DNA from: Cryptomeria japonica
Taxonomy: Eukaryota; Streptophyta; Pinopsida; Cupressales; Cupressaceae
Assembly (NCBI RefSeq): GCF_030272615.1
Contig: NC_081408.1
Coordinates: 762,654,673 to 762,718,672, forward strand
Direction: 5' to 3'
Length of the DNA: 64,000 bases
A program made the position numbers and the translations under genes. The notes beneath the pieces were generated by a model. The model saw nothing but the letters and a program-made list of their open reading frames with translations, had not been told where the DNA came from and ran no database searches. The number at the start of each line of letters is the position of its first letter. The first letter of the stretch is position 1. Shown here one piece after another: positions 43,498-55,800 of the stretch.

Positions 43498-46040
43498 AAT
43501 TTGATCACTTTACCTAAGTTATCAAATTATGAGCCTCAGGTCAAACCGGCATGGTGGAGAGATACTGAACATTGTGAATTCCATCAAGGAAGAGGACACA
43601 AGACAAGTAATTGTCACCGATTGAAAGATCTCATTTAGGATCTTATTGACCGAGGAGAAATTGAAATTGAAGGGCATGACCCAAAAACAACCAATAATGA
43701 TCATCAGATGTTCAAGAATCCACTTCCATCGCAAGATCAAAGGGGTCCTTCCACTTCCCGACGAGGCACTGATACCACTGATTATACGCAGGCTGCGTAT
43801 AACTACACTATAAATCACCTGTATGATGCCAGTGAACAAATTGCAACTATAACCTTCAAAAATCCCACCTCAAATTGCAATGTTGTTACACGTCGTGGCA
43901 AGGTCACCATCAAGGCAGCTCCACAGGGCACCACCTCCGTCCCAAAGCAATATAATCTTGTGGAACAATTAGATAAAACGCTTGCGCTCATATCCATTTT
44001 AGAACTATTGCGCCTATCGCCATCTCATAAAACAATCTTGGATCAAGGACTCCAAGAGGCGTCAGTCCCTCCAAACCTGAATACGGACCAGTTTCAAGCC
44101 ATGGTTGGAAATCTAAAGTCATCACCTTGTCTCACTTTTTCTGAAAGTGACAACTCTTCCTTCCAACAACCTCATAACGCTTCACTACACATTGAAGGCT
44201 TTGTCAACCAACACAGGATCAAGCGAGTCTTGATAGATAATGGAGCAGGCCTAAACATTTGTACACTACAGTTGGTCACAACATTGGGATATGCAATAGA
44301 ATCAGTGGATCCTCGCAAGAAGATCACCATCAAGGCCTATGATGATGCAGAGCGTTCATCCAAAGGAGCGGTGGTGCTACCAATCCGAGTGGGCCCTGTG
44401 GTAAAACACATAATTTGTCAGGTTCTGGACCTTCCTCTGCCATATAATCTATTATTAGGAAGACCTTGGATACATGCCATGCAAGCCATTCCATCTACCT
44501 ACCATCAATGTATCAAGTTCCCACATAATGGTGCAGAGATCACAATCCTGGGTGATGCAAATCCTTTTGCATTTTGCCATAATATCAGCCATCAACCAGA
44601 AATTACTGTTCCTAATAATAGGGAAGCCATTTCCTCTACATCATATGTAAGTCCCACCTCTCTTGCCAGTTTGAACACCCCTATACCCAAGCAAGAAAAG
44701 CTTAAGATGAAAGTTGCAGAGGAAGGTCCTGGAGAATACAACTTAAGTCAGCTCTTTTGTGTGGGACAAATGCCCACTTCTCCTAGAACACATGGTAAAC
44801 CACAACAGTTACTCCAGCAACCACTAATCACGCCTGCATGTGCCTTGACGCCTTTCGTCCTTGGAAGGAGTCAAGAGGAAGAAACACAAGATGAGGATCT
44901 AGCGGACTGGATCTATAAAGATCCCATCACCACTGACATACCGCGAGTTACACTTCCTACAGAACAGTATGGCAAAGGCCTCCTCATTATGCAAAGAATG
45001 GGATATGATGGTCAGAGTGCTTTGGGATACTGCAAACAAGGACGACACGAACCGCTGCTACCAGAATTCAAGCCCAAAGGTAATACAAGCCTAGGTTTTG
45101 AAAAAGAGATCCTTCCTAAACTCAGATTCAAAGGAAAACCTAGCAAACCATTTTGCCCACCTACTGCAAAGAGGACACCTTTCATAATCAAAGCACCATC
45201 AAACACTATCCCCACTGCCCCATCGAGGCTCACAAACCCACCACAACCATCTACAATGCCAATCATCCCACCAAACGAACCAGTAATCCCATCAATAACA
45301 CCAATAGCAGCAGCAACTGTATCAGAACCCGCTGCAACATCTATGGTGCCAGTAATTCCAGCAGAAGCCACTGAGTCAGCATTACCAATACTTCCAGTAA
45401 CAAATCCTTTAAACCCCATCACGGTTCCTATAGCACCGATCACCACAAAGATACATAAACCAATCACACCTGCAGTATTCAACTCCAGCGACATCCCAGT
45501 ATGGTATAGCAATCGGATGCTGGAAAGTGATTCAGAGACCGACTCACATGAGTGGGAATTCGATTCAGTGCAACTTAACACTTTAGATGAGGAAGACACA
45601 TCACCACCTCCACCCCACAAAGACATCCCTATTTACGGAGAAGCACAGATAAAGACCACTTGGGTACCTGAGCTGGAAACATCTTCCACAGACCCTACGT
45701 CTCATCCTACGCCTGATTCTGATAGGGAAAGTACCATCAACGACCTTCATCACACTGTCTTAACCCTCACTGATACATCTCCCGCAGTTAACTTAATCGA
45801 TGAAATAATGCCTATTATCCACCCTGAACTCATCGAATGGAACCAACCAAATCCCCCATGTCTTGACCTCTTCCAAAACGATGAGGCTATCATTGACTTT
45901 TTGGAATTAAGGGATAATCTACCAAGCGGGGATCACAAAGTTGGATTCGCCATTGAACTTAATAGCGCAGCATATTTTTGGGCGGATGCCAAACCCTTCA
46001 GCTGCAAAAATATAACATTAAAACATGGATCTTCCAGTGA
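43498..46040 (+). pseudogene. Knuckle, aspartic protease and G-patch region of the 16-kb Gypsy
   Basis: The first 70 codons hold HCEFHQGRGHKTSNCHRLKD, a C-x2-H-x4-H-x4-C knuckle typical of this group, then a TAG at 43636-43638. After 43708 the frame is open for 1,237 codons. The protease is at residues about 165-290 of that frame, with VLIDNGAGLNIC (Asp codon at 44236) and LLGRPWIHAM. At about residues 421-468 lies a G-patch, YGKGLLIMQRMGYDGQSALG with further glycines and LGF at the end; this domain usually binds RNA or DEAH helicases. A 250-residue Pro/Thr/Ile-rich linker follows (about 45170-45480), then a conserved acidic part before the polymerase. Confidence 0.9.
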
Positions 46041-47640
46041 AAACCACACTGTGGCACTGTTTGATCCAACAAAAGTAAAAAGAAAGAGCGTATCCAACGG
46101 TGAAAACCTCTCTGAGGCACTTGAGGATGAAGGGTTTGACATTCTCCCTGCTAGTACACAACAGGAACGATCAACGATTCTCATTGAGGAGACTAAAGAA
46201 TACAATGTGGGGACTCCTGAAAACCCTCATATCATACATCTGGCATCTCTTCTCACTCCAGAGGAACAGCCTCAATTTATAGAGTTCTTCCAACAGCACC
46301 AGATCAACTTTGCATGGTCATATGCAGACATGCTTGGGCTTGATCCTGATTTAGTCATGCATCATCTCACAGTAGCAAAAGGAACCAAACCTGTCAAGCA
46401 GAAGCTTCGTAAGATGCATCCTCAGATTGTCATGCTAGTCAAAACAGAACTCAAGAAACTCCTGGATGTTGGTTTCATTAGACCAATTGATTATGCAGAA
46501 TGGATCTCCAACATTGTACCAGTTGGCAAACCAAAAGGGGGCATCCGCATTTGTACAGACTTCAGAGATCTGAATAAGGCATGTCCTAAGGATGACTTCC
46601 CTCTACCAAATATCGACATCATAGTAGATTTGACAGCAGGACATGCCATGCTTTCACTCATGGATGGCTTTTCAGGATACAATCAAATAAAGATCGCACC
46701 AGAGGACCAACATAAGACAACCTTCACATGTCCATGGGGCACATACTGCTGGAATGTAATGCCTTTTGGTCTAAAGAATGCAGGAGCGACCTATCAAAGA
46801 GCAATGACCACCATCTTCCATGACATGATGCATACTATAATGGAAGATTATGTGGATGATTTACTAGCAAAATCACTTACTAGAGAAGGACATCTTCACA
46901 TCTTAGATAAAATCTTTGATAGACTGGAACAATACCATGTTCGACTCAACCCAAAGAAATGTGTCTTCGGAGTGACCTCCGGGAAGCTTCTAGGATACAT
47001 TGTCTCAAGCAAAGGCATTGAGGTCGATCCAGCAAAGGTTAAAGCAATCATGGACATGCCACCTCCAAAGAATATCAGTCAGCTAAGAACACTACAAGGA
47101 CGGCTTCAATCTATCCGCCGATTCATTGCACAATTGGCTGATAAGTGTCACCCATTCACACACCTGCTACACAAGAACATCCGCTTTCAGTGGGATGACA
47201 GATGCCAGCAAGCATTTCAGGCGCTTAAAGACTATCTCATGAATCCACCATTGCTAATGCCACCAGATCCAAGTAGACCATTATTGCTCTATATCTCAGC
47301 AACAAGTACAGCATTGGGTGTACTACTGGCACAACATAATGCAGAAGGAAAAGAGTGTGCTATTTACTACATCTCTCGCACACTGGTGGGCTATGAACTC
47401 AATTACACACCTATTGAGTGAGCTTGCCTAGCAGTAATCCTGGCAGCCACTAAATTGCGGCACTATCTATTAACACACAAGGTGCAACTCATTGCAAAGA
47501 TTGATCCACTCAAGTATTTACTTAGCAAAGCAGCATTGACAGGTCGCTTAGCCAAATGGGTGATGATTCTAAGTGAATTTGATATTGAGTATGTGGACCG
47601 TAAAGCTATCAAAGGTCAAGTTATTGCAGATCAGTTGGCC
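46041..47640 (+). pseudogene. Reverse transcriptase and RNase H of the 16-kb Gypsy
   Basis: The polymerase shows GFIRPIDYAEWISNIVPVGK, IRICTDFRDLNKACPKDDFP, SLMDGFSGYNQI, PWGTYCWNVMPFGLKNAGAT and the catalytic YVDD at 46849-46860. It then has LGYIVSSKGIEVDP and PPPKNISQLRTLQGRL. It copies element RNA into DNA using the primer tRNA. RNase H follows: LLLYISATSTALGVLLAQHN, YYISRTLVGYELNYTPIE. A TGA at 47419-47421 interrupts it; copy 1 has CGA at the same codon. After the stop the same frame resumes with a TH-connection-type block (WVMILSEFDIEYVDRKAIKG). All polymerase active residues are kept. Confidence 0.95.
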
Positions 47641-49473
47641 GATGCACCACTCATAGGCGATCATCCCCTCATTTCCAATTTTCCAGATGAAGAGATATTC
47701 ATGATCACAACAGCACAACCATGGAAACTATATTTTGATGGTTCATACACTAGGCACGGCTCGGGGGCAGGCATTCTGTTTATCACACCTCAGGGTGATA
47801 GCATCCCGAAGTCTTACAGGTTCACATTTCCATGCACCAACAACATAGCAGAGTATGAGGCCTTGATCACAGGACTCAGATTAGCCGTACAATGGAAATT
47901 ACAAGAACTACAAGTATATGGCGATTCCCAAGTAGTCATTCGACAAGCAACCGATGAATATCAGACCAAGGATGATAAACTCATGCCATATAAGCAAATG
48001 GTGGACACTCTAAAGACATCATTTACTACTATCACTTTTGAGCAGATACCAAGAGATCAAAATCGAGCTGCTGACGCTATGGCTACCATCGCATCTCTAC
48101 TAGATCTTCCACAGAATTCAACACGCTACGAGTTCTTGGTAGAACAACTTTGGATCCCCGCTTATGATATCCCCGAATCCGAGATGATATGTCACCTTGT
48201 TGGTTCTGAATCCCCATGGTACGGTGAGTTCTACACCTATCTCCGCGATCACACCCTTCCTCCCAACCAATCAAATAACCAACGAAAAACCTTCATTCGC
48301 CAAACTGCTCGATATACCATTATTGCCGAAACCCTATACCGACGCGGTCTTGATGGTACTCTCCTTCGATGTCTAGAACAAGGTGAGATAACAAAGGCTT
48401 TGGAAGAGGTACATGAAGGAATTTGCGGGACTCACTCAAGTGGTCCATCACTAGCCAAGAAGATCATGCGAGCTGGATACTATTGGCCATCTATGGAAAA
48501 GGATTCCTACTACTTTGTCAGGAAGTGCAAAAAATGTCAAGTTCATGGCGACCTAATACATGCACCAGCTCAAGAACTGCAACCAATCACAACACCATGG
48601 CCTTTCTGTCAATGGGGCCTTGACCTTGTGGGTAAGATTCATCCATCTTCATCCAACGGCCATAAATTCATTATTACCGCCACCGAATATTTCACAAAGT
48701 GGATCGAAGCTGTTCCACTTACTCAAGTCACCGGCAAGCAGATCGCCTCATTCATCCTCAACTACATCATCTGTCGGTATGGTGTACCCATGTCCATCAT
48801 CACAGATAACGGTCTTCCTTTCAAAAATCAGGATGTCCATGAGCTTTGTGAGAAATTTCATATCCAACACCGCTTTTCCACTCCCTATTACCCACAAGGC
48901 AATGGTCAGGCTGAAGCATCCAGTAAAAACATATTGAGAATCCTAAAGAAGACAGTCAATGATGCCGGTCGTGATTGGCATGTTCAATTGAATCCAGCAT
49001 TATGGGCATATCGAACTAGCATTCGAACCCCTACAGGTGCAACTCCTTATTCATTGGTCTATGGTGCCGAAGCTATCTTACCTATTGAAGTTGAGATACC
49101 ATCATTACGAGTTTCCTTGCATAATCTCATCGATGATGAAGCATATAGAGTATCTCGTCTTCAGGACTTAGAGTTACTAGATGAGAAGCGACAAGCTGCA
49201 TACAATCACCTCAAAGCCTATCAGCAGCGCATGAGTAGAAGCTACAATCACCGAGTTAGATCTCGTACATTTGAGGTAGGTGATCTTGTTCTTCGAGAAA
49301 ATCCTCGCAACCAACCAAATAGAGAACATCAAGGCAAGTTTGAATCAAATTGGCTCGGCCCATATGTTGTCACTGCTGTATTCGGGTCCGGGGCATATCA
49401 GTTGGCTACATCAGAAGGAGAACCGCTTGCAGATCCAATCAATAGCATGCACCTCAAACAGTTTTATACCTAA
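47641..49473 (+). CDS. Second RNase H and DD35E integrase of the 16-kb Gypsy
   Basis: Open without interruption from 47422. The extra RNase H domain is recognised by LYFDGSYTRHGSGAG (Asp codon 47737), NIAEYEALITGLRLA (Glu 47857) and VYGDSQVVIRQATDE (Asp 47923). A second RNase H between polymerase and integrase is the mark of the Tat group. Integrase has HEGICGTH and CKKC as the zinc domain. The catalytic triad is Asp 48622 (GLDLVG), Asp 48805 (TDNGL) and Glu 48913 (GQAEAS), giving D-x60-D-x35-E. The C-terminal part contains KFESNWLGPYVVTAVFGSGA, a GPY-type motif, and ends with HLKQFYT. It would cut and join element DNA into the genome. Separated from the polymerase only by the TGA at 47419. 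Confidence 0.95.
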   Translation, partial: DAPLIGDHPLISNFPDEEIFMITTAQPWKLYFDGSYTRHGSGAGILFITPQGDSIPKSYRFTFPCTNNIAEYEALITGLRLAVQWKLQELQVYGDSQVVIRQATDEYQTKDDKLMPYKQMVDTLKTSFTTITFEQIPRDQNRAADAMATIASLLDLPQNSTRYEFLVEQLWIPAYDIPESEMICHLVGSESPWYGEFYTYLRDHTLPPNQSNNQRKTFIRQTARYTIIAETLYRRGLDGTLLRCLEQGEITKALEEVHEGICGTHSSGPSLAKKIMRAGYYWPSMEKDSYYFVRKCKKCQVHGDLIHAPAQELQPITTPWPFCQWGLDLVGKIHPSSSNGHKFIITATEYFTKWIEAVPLTQVTGKQIASFILNYIICRYGVPMSIITDNGLPFKNQDVHELCEKFHIQHRFSTPYYPQGNGQAEASSKNILRILKKTVNDAGRDWHVQLNPALWAYRTSIRTPTGATPYSLVYGAEAILPIEVEIPSLRVSLHNLIDDEAYRVSRLQDLELLDEKRQAAYNHLKAYQQRMSRSYNHRVRSRTFEVGDLVLRENPRNQPNREHQGKFESNWLGPYVVTAVFGSGAYQLATSEGEPLADPINSMHLKQFYT

Positions 49474-51868
49474 GGTGTACAGAGCATCAGGCTCCCCTGC
49501 ATATCAGAAAATACCAAAAACATTCAGAAAAATGTCCTAAAGAAAATACAAAAACATTCAAAAAAGTAAAGAAAAATCATGCATCCAAACGGTGAACAAC
49601 CACTCCAGTGGCACCTTGGGTAAGTACGATGGCGAAAACCTGGCAAACAGGCGCCACTCGTAAAGGCAATGGCTCCAGTATCTTTCAGGCTCATTGCGAT
49701 CACATTCATACATACACACATCCATCCATCTAACCATGGCTTGTTATTTGATCTACAAATCCAAGAAAGTACTACATGCATCCTGCATCCCGCTTTTTCA
49801 TAAATCATGTCCAACTTGGGGGCAATGCCCTTACAATCTAGATGATGGAAGTGGATTCTACATTACTGGTGATTCATTGGCAAAAACATTCAAAAATGAC
49901 TCACAAAATCCAAAAAACATTCAAAAAACCAAAAAATTCAAAAACAATACAAAATCCAAAAACATTCAAAAATGACTCACAAAATCCACAAACATTCAAA
50001 AACTATTACACAAAATCCAAAAACATCGAAAAACCCATCGAAAATCACCCAAAAAACATGACAACACCTTGTACATATTCATCCGATCAGATACAAAATA
50101 CTCACACAAATGACCACTTATCACTCGACCAACACAATCAACATCAACAATCCAAACTGTCTTAAACAAGGATGCATCCTTCCTTATCAAAACAAAGACA
50201 AGATGACATTTTCTTTGACGAGAAAATTATGTTAAGCTATCAAATACTTCGTTGATTTATGAGTACAATCATTTGTTTATCTGTATCGGGATCTTTCAGC
50301 ATTGTTTTGTATCGTTTGCGCATTACTTCCGATGAAGTTCTGGGGCATGTACTAATGGTGTCTACGTGGGAAGTTCACTAAGCTATGTGATCATAGACAA
50401 AAATGCAGTCATAGATCACTACGGCTTGCTGACTACAGCGTATACCTCGACCATATGAGCATGAACCATTACCAAGGATCCATATTCTTTATTCTTTATG
50501 TATATATACTATTTGGTTGCAGGTACAACGCTTTTTCTTTGGTTCCTCCTACCTCGTCCAAACTGGATAAAGGTTTTATTTCTTATTACGGTATGCACTT
50601 GTCTTAGGATATGATCAGCCTAAGATCAAGGAGGATGATCCAAGTCATGCATGAAAGGAGATAATCCTTGTCTGTTCCGCAAGCAATACTCAGGTCAACT
50701 TGATCCATTATATCAAGTTGCTTGTATTAACTTGCTATATAAAAATCCATGTAAGAAATACTCTGGTCATCTTGAATCTTTATGTCAAGTTGCTTGTATT
50801 TTCTTACAACATTTTAAAAGCTCAATGATGAAAAATAAAGCACCATGGATCGTCATTCCATCTCATTTGTATATATTGCATTTCGTTGCATTCCAACCAT
50901 CCATACATTCATAATAGCTGCATATCATGCATACATAGTCATAATAATGCATACTCTATTTTACTCCTCTTCTTCCATAAGACTCGGTCCTAGTCCTCCA
51001 TATCTTCTATCTAACATCGAACCCCCCCCCCCTCACCCTCCCTATCTTGATCATCAACATCATCCTAATCCCTTCATCGCTTCCCATCCTCATTCATCCA
51101 CACAATCAAGCAAGTTACTCTGTCTACACAGATACATCGACTCCCACACACCTAGACTATCAACAGATACTCTGATCAAGTATCTTCGGGTCTCAACAGG
51201 TAATCGATTATGGTAATCCTAGACTACATCAGGCATTTATCACAATGACCTAGTCTCAACGGGGTTGCCATGATTCCCCACAACCATCCATCACCCGCAC
51301 ATACTATCAATTGATCAACCAATCAAACACAATCCAACGGACAATTACATCAATTGTCTACGTCTCAACGAGTATTTTGCTTCATATACCTTGACTTCAT
51401 CGGGCAATTACATCAATTGTCTAAGTCACCATCAGGTCACTTTGATTCACTTACTCAGACTTTATCATGTCCAAAGCGACCAACTGACATCAACTGTCAC
51501 GCTTTGACTTGACCGGAGCAATTCAACCGATTGCACCAGATTGTCCAACCAATTTTGATCAATTGTATAGCATCAATCAAAACCCCACACTACATCTGCT
51601 ATGTATCTCTTGCATGACCTCAGGGTACCCACTGGCTTCTTGTTTCTTCATATTCACTCCATTTTCTCCCATTCTTTCATCATTAGTTCTAATTTCTTCT
51701 ATTCTACCTCCCCTCCGCTTTTCATTCTTTTTTGAGAGATCGCCCGATTTTTCAAAAAAATTCGGCCCATCCCTCGAGGGGGCATACCACCCATTAAATT
51801 TACATTTTATGGGGCATTTCTTCACACCTATTTTTCTTTCTTTGAAACGACGCGATAAACCGCACCGT
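49474..51868 (+). other. 3' region of the 16-kb Gypsy with irregular tandem words
   Basis: About 2.4 kb without coding potential. 49500-49570 and 49870-50040 are packed with CAAAATCCAAAAACATTC-type words at irregular spacing. 51300-51480 contains repeated CAATTACATCAATTGTCTA modules. A C-run lies at 51023-51031. The same landmarks occur in copies 1 and 2. Variable tandem arrays in this position are known for Tat-group elements. Confidence 0.8.
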
Positions 51869-51884
51869 CTCAAAGAGGGGCAAA
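51869..51884 (+). other. Polypurine tract of the 16-kb Gypsy
   Basis: CTCAAAGAGGGGCAAA immediately before the TG start of the 3' LTR, the expected plus-strand primer. It is identical to the tract in Gypsy copy 1. Confidence 0.9.
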
Positions 51885-53686
51885 TGTAGTCACATAAATC
51901 TGTCCACTTAATTAAATGAATACTTAGTATTTATTTGATTATTTAACCATCAATTAATAATTAATTAAATTAATATTTAATTAATTCATCTTAACCCTCT
52001 TCTCCTATTAATTAAATAAATTATTCAATTTATTTGATTTAACTCACTTAACCAAATTCAGACCATTAATTAAATAAATAAATCATATTTATTTAATTAA
52101 ATCTTCTCTCACATTTAAATAAATTAATATTTATTTAAAACCCCCAAAATCCCACCTCTCACATTTAAATAAATAAATCATTTATTTAAATCACCTTTAT
52201 CCTCCACCCACTTGTATTTTCCTACAAAAGCAAGTTGCACAATTATTTTAAATAAATAATTTATTTAAATCACCTTTATCCTCCACCCACTTGTATTTTC
52301 CTACAAAAGCAAGTTGCACAACTATTTTAAATAAATTATTTATTTAAAATCCTATTTATCCTCACCCACTTGAAACCTTTAATGGTTTCCCTTAAAGTAT
52401 TCAAACTTGATGGCTTTAAAGTCTTCAAACTTGATGGCTTCCTTCTATAATCTTCTTAAAGACTTTAATGGTTTTCCTTAAAGTCTTCAAGCCTTTAATG
52501 GTTTCCCTCAAAGTCTTCAAGCATTTTAAATGCTTTATCTTCTTTTTCTCATTTAAATAAATTAATATTTATTTAAATATTTATCCAAATTCAACTTACA
52601 CCATTTAATTGAAATAAATGATTTTATTTTAATTGAAAATACCAAAATTTCTCCCACTTGCATTTTCCTACAAAATCCACTTGTATGCCTAAACCCCTTC
52701 TAGATTCTTCTAAACCCTTCCTAATTAGCCTAATCCATCCCCTAAATATTGTCACATTCATAAGCAAATTGGAGTCACTTCTCAAAGACTCCAAAGTCTT
52801 TGAAAAGCAATTAATGCTTTGTGTGTTCAACAAATTAACCCTCAAAGTCTTGGATAACCTTTGAAAGCTTTCAACCTTCAACCACTTAATCCCCAAAGTC
52901 TCCAATAACCATTAATGGTTAATTCAACCCTCCCACATGGTTAAAACATTTGTTTTGACTCAACCTCTACCCAACCCAAAGGTCTCATCAAGCCTTTAAT
53001 GCTTTGACCATGATTATCTCTTAATCATTTGCACAAAGGTTTATCCTTGGATTAACTCTTAATCCAATGGGTAATCTTAATTTAGACTTGACCCTTACCT
53101 TCTAGATAACCATGAGGTCTTCTCAGGCCTTTAATGCCTCCAACCTCTTCTCTCAACCCAATCCTATGTTGAAACTTGTCACCATTTTATTGGTGCCAAT
53201 TGTGCACATGGATCCCCAACTTTCAAACTTGGCCCTTGATTAAACCATTCAATCTTAACCCTTCATTTCCCTATTTCTTCTATAAATAGAACCCTTCTCC
53301 TCAAGCAAAAAGAAGCATTTTAGAGTATTGTTGTTATACTGGCATTAGCATAGAGCTTTTTCATAGCATCACTATCTACTCTTGCATAGTATTTGCTTAT
53401 CATATTCAACCATCTTGAATCTCCATATGGCATCCATGGCTAGTGCTAAAAGCTGAGAGCTACACTCATTTGGGACTTGGAGAGGAGAGGAACAAGGGAG
53501 GAGCAACTATGAGCATCTTGATTAGCTATTTCATTCTATGTTTATATGCTTTCTATTTCATGCTTAATATCTCCCTTGATATGCCTGTTTAGGATAATCT
53601 TTTGTTGCTAACACTAATGTTTGTTTCTTGTGCTCTTGTGTGTGTTGCCATCAAACAGATTTTCTAATCCTTTTTGCAGAACATCA
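51885..53686 (+). repeat. 3' LTR of the 16-kb Gypsy
   Basis: 1,802 bp, the same length as the 5' LTR, starting TGTAGTCACATAAATC and ending GCAGAACATCA. It has a TATA box at 53281-53289. The next five bases, CCCTG, are the target duplication, followed by Gypsy copy 2 sequence. Confidence 0.96.
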
Positions 53687-53974
53687 CCCTGATTGCAAAT
53701 CAATAACAAGTCATAATAGATATGATATATGAATGGATGTGATCGCAACAAGTCTGAAAGACAATGGAGTCAGAGCCTTTACAAATGACACCTATTTGCC
53801 AGGTTTTCACCATCGTACTTATCCAAGGTGCCACTGAAGTGGTTTTCACCATTTGGATGAATGATTTATCTTTTCTATTTTCTTAATTTTTTAATTTTTT
53901 GTACTTTTTTTAGGAATTTTTTTGAATGTTTTTGGTATTTTCTGATATTTGATGAGCCTAATGCTCTACATATC

Positions 53975-55800
53975 TTATGTATGAAATTTTTTGAGATGCA
54001 TGTTGTTGATTGGATCTACGAGTGGTTCTCCTTTTGAAGTTGCTAAATGATATGCCCCAGATCCAAAGACTATAGTGGTGACATATGGACCCAGCCAATT
54101 GGATTCAAATTTGCCCTGATGTTCTCTATTTGGTTGATTGCAAGGATTCTCTCTGAGAACAAGATCTCCTACTTCAAATGTGCGAGGTTTGACCCTGTGA
54201 TTGTAGTTTCTGCTCATGCATTGCTGATATGCTTTTAGGTGATTGTAGGCATCCTCATGCTTCTCATCAAGTAGTTCCAAGTCCTGAAGATGTGAGACTT
54301 GATACTCTCCATCATTAATAAAATTGTGCAAGGAAACTCGTAGGATTGTAATTCTACCTCAATAGGTAAGATAGCCTCTACTCCATATACAAGTGAGTAT
54401 GGGGTTGCACCTGTAGGGGTTCAAATGCTAGTTCGATATGCCCATAATGTTGGATTCAGATGAATGTGCCAATCTCAGCTGACATCATTGACTTTCTTCT
54501 TTAGGATACTCAATATGTTCTTGTTTGAGGCTTCTACTTGACCATTTCCTTGTGGGTAATATGGGGTGGAAAAATGGTGTTGGATATGAAACTTGTCACA
54601 TAGTTCATGAACATCCTAATTTTTTAAGGGAAGCCTGTTATCTATGATGATGGACATGGGAACACCATATCGACAGATCATGTCATTGAGAATGAATGAA
54701 GCGATCTGTTTGCTAGTTACTTGGGTAAGTGGAATGACTTTTATCCACTTGGTGAAGTATTTAGTGGCCGTAATGATGAATTTATGAGCAGCGGATGAAG
54801 ATGGATGAATTTTACCCACAAGGTCAAGTCCCCACTGACAAAAGGGCCATGGTATTCTGATGGGTTGCAGCTCTTGTGCTGGTGCATGTATCAAATCTCT
54901 GCGTACTTGGCACTTCTTGCACTTACTGACAAAGTAGTAAGAGTCTTTTTCCATAGAGGTTCAATAGTATCCTGCCCGCATGATCTTTTTAACTAATGAG
55001 GGGCCACTTGAATGAGCCCCACAAATACCTTCATGTAATTATTCTAAACTTTTGGTCACCTCACCTTGCTCTAAACATCGGAGGAGAGTGCCATCAAGAC
55101 CTCGACGGTATAGGGTTTCAACAATGATGGTGTATTAGACGGATTGGTCTATGAAGGTTTTTCATTGGTTGTTTGTTTGGTTTGGTAGAAGGATCTGGTC
55201 ACGTAGGTAAGTATAAAACTCACCATACCATGGGAAAGCAGGACTGATGAGGTGAAATACCATCTCGGATTCTAGGATATCATAAGCGGGGATCCAAATT
55301 TATTCAACTAAGAACTCGTAGCGTGTTGAATTCTGTGGAAGATCAAGAAGAGAGGCTATTGTCGCCATTGCATATACAACTTTGTTATGTTCTCAAGGAA
55401 TATGATTAAAGGTGATAGCTATGAATAATTCCTTGAAAGTGTCAACCATTTTCTTGTAAGGCATGAGTTTATCATCTTTAGTTTGGTATTCATCATTAAC
55501 CTGTCAGATGACCAATTGTGAATCGCCATATACTTGTAGCTCCTTCAAGTTCCATTGTACTGTCATTCTGAGTCCTATGATTAAGGCCTCATATTCTGCT
55601 ATATTGTTTGTGCATGGGAATGTGAGCTTGTATGACTTTGGGATGCTATCACCTTGAGGTGTGATAAAAAGAATACCAACTCAAAACCATGCCTAGTGTA
55701 TGACCCATCAAAATATAGCTTCCAGTGTTTTGTTGGCATGACTGTGAATATTTCCTCATCTGGAAAATTTGAGATGAGTGGATGCTCTCCTATGAGTGGT
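53975..55800 (-). pseudogene. Gypsy copy 2: second RNase H and integrase
   Basis: The minus strand from 54331 gives the integrase C-terminus (YQVSHLQDLELLDEKHEDAY, KFESNWLGPYVTTIVFGSGA) ending HLKKFHT at 53975. From 54954 comes the core: DSYYFVSKCKKCQV zinc half, WGLDLVGKIHPSSS with the first Asp, and IIIDNRLPLKN, where the second Asp is kept but Gly is changed to Arg. The second RNase H lies around 55700-55330 with frame breaks. The region near 54560-54430 keeps QGNGQ-type sequence in a different frame. It cannot make a full integrase. Confidence 0.85.

Larger units (their letters stand above)
37684..53686 (+). mobile_element. Nearly intact 16-kb Tat-like Gypsy retrotransposon
   Basis: It has two LTRs of exactly 1,802 bp (37684-39485, 51885-53686), a primer-site candidate, a 2.7-kb leader, gag-pol in one frame, a 2.4-kb 3' region and a polypurine tract. 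Target duplication is CCTTG on the left and CCCTG on the right. The disrupted host sequence (Gypsy copy 2) rejoins perfectly across the insertion when compared with copy 1. By eye the LTRs differ at about seven positions (about 0.4 percent), six of them transitions. Domain order gag-protease-RT-RNase H-second RNase H-integrase indicates the Tat group (Metaviridae). Four in-frame stops disable the polyprotein, so it could move only in trans. Confidence 0.95.

Noticed and set aside
45012-45626. 204-codon minus-strand frame, Gly/Ala/Val-rich
   Set aside because: Antisense of the Pro/Thr/Ile-rich linker in the Gypsy polyprotein; an artefact of codon composition.
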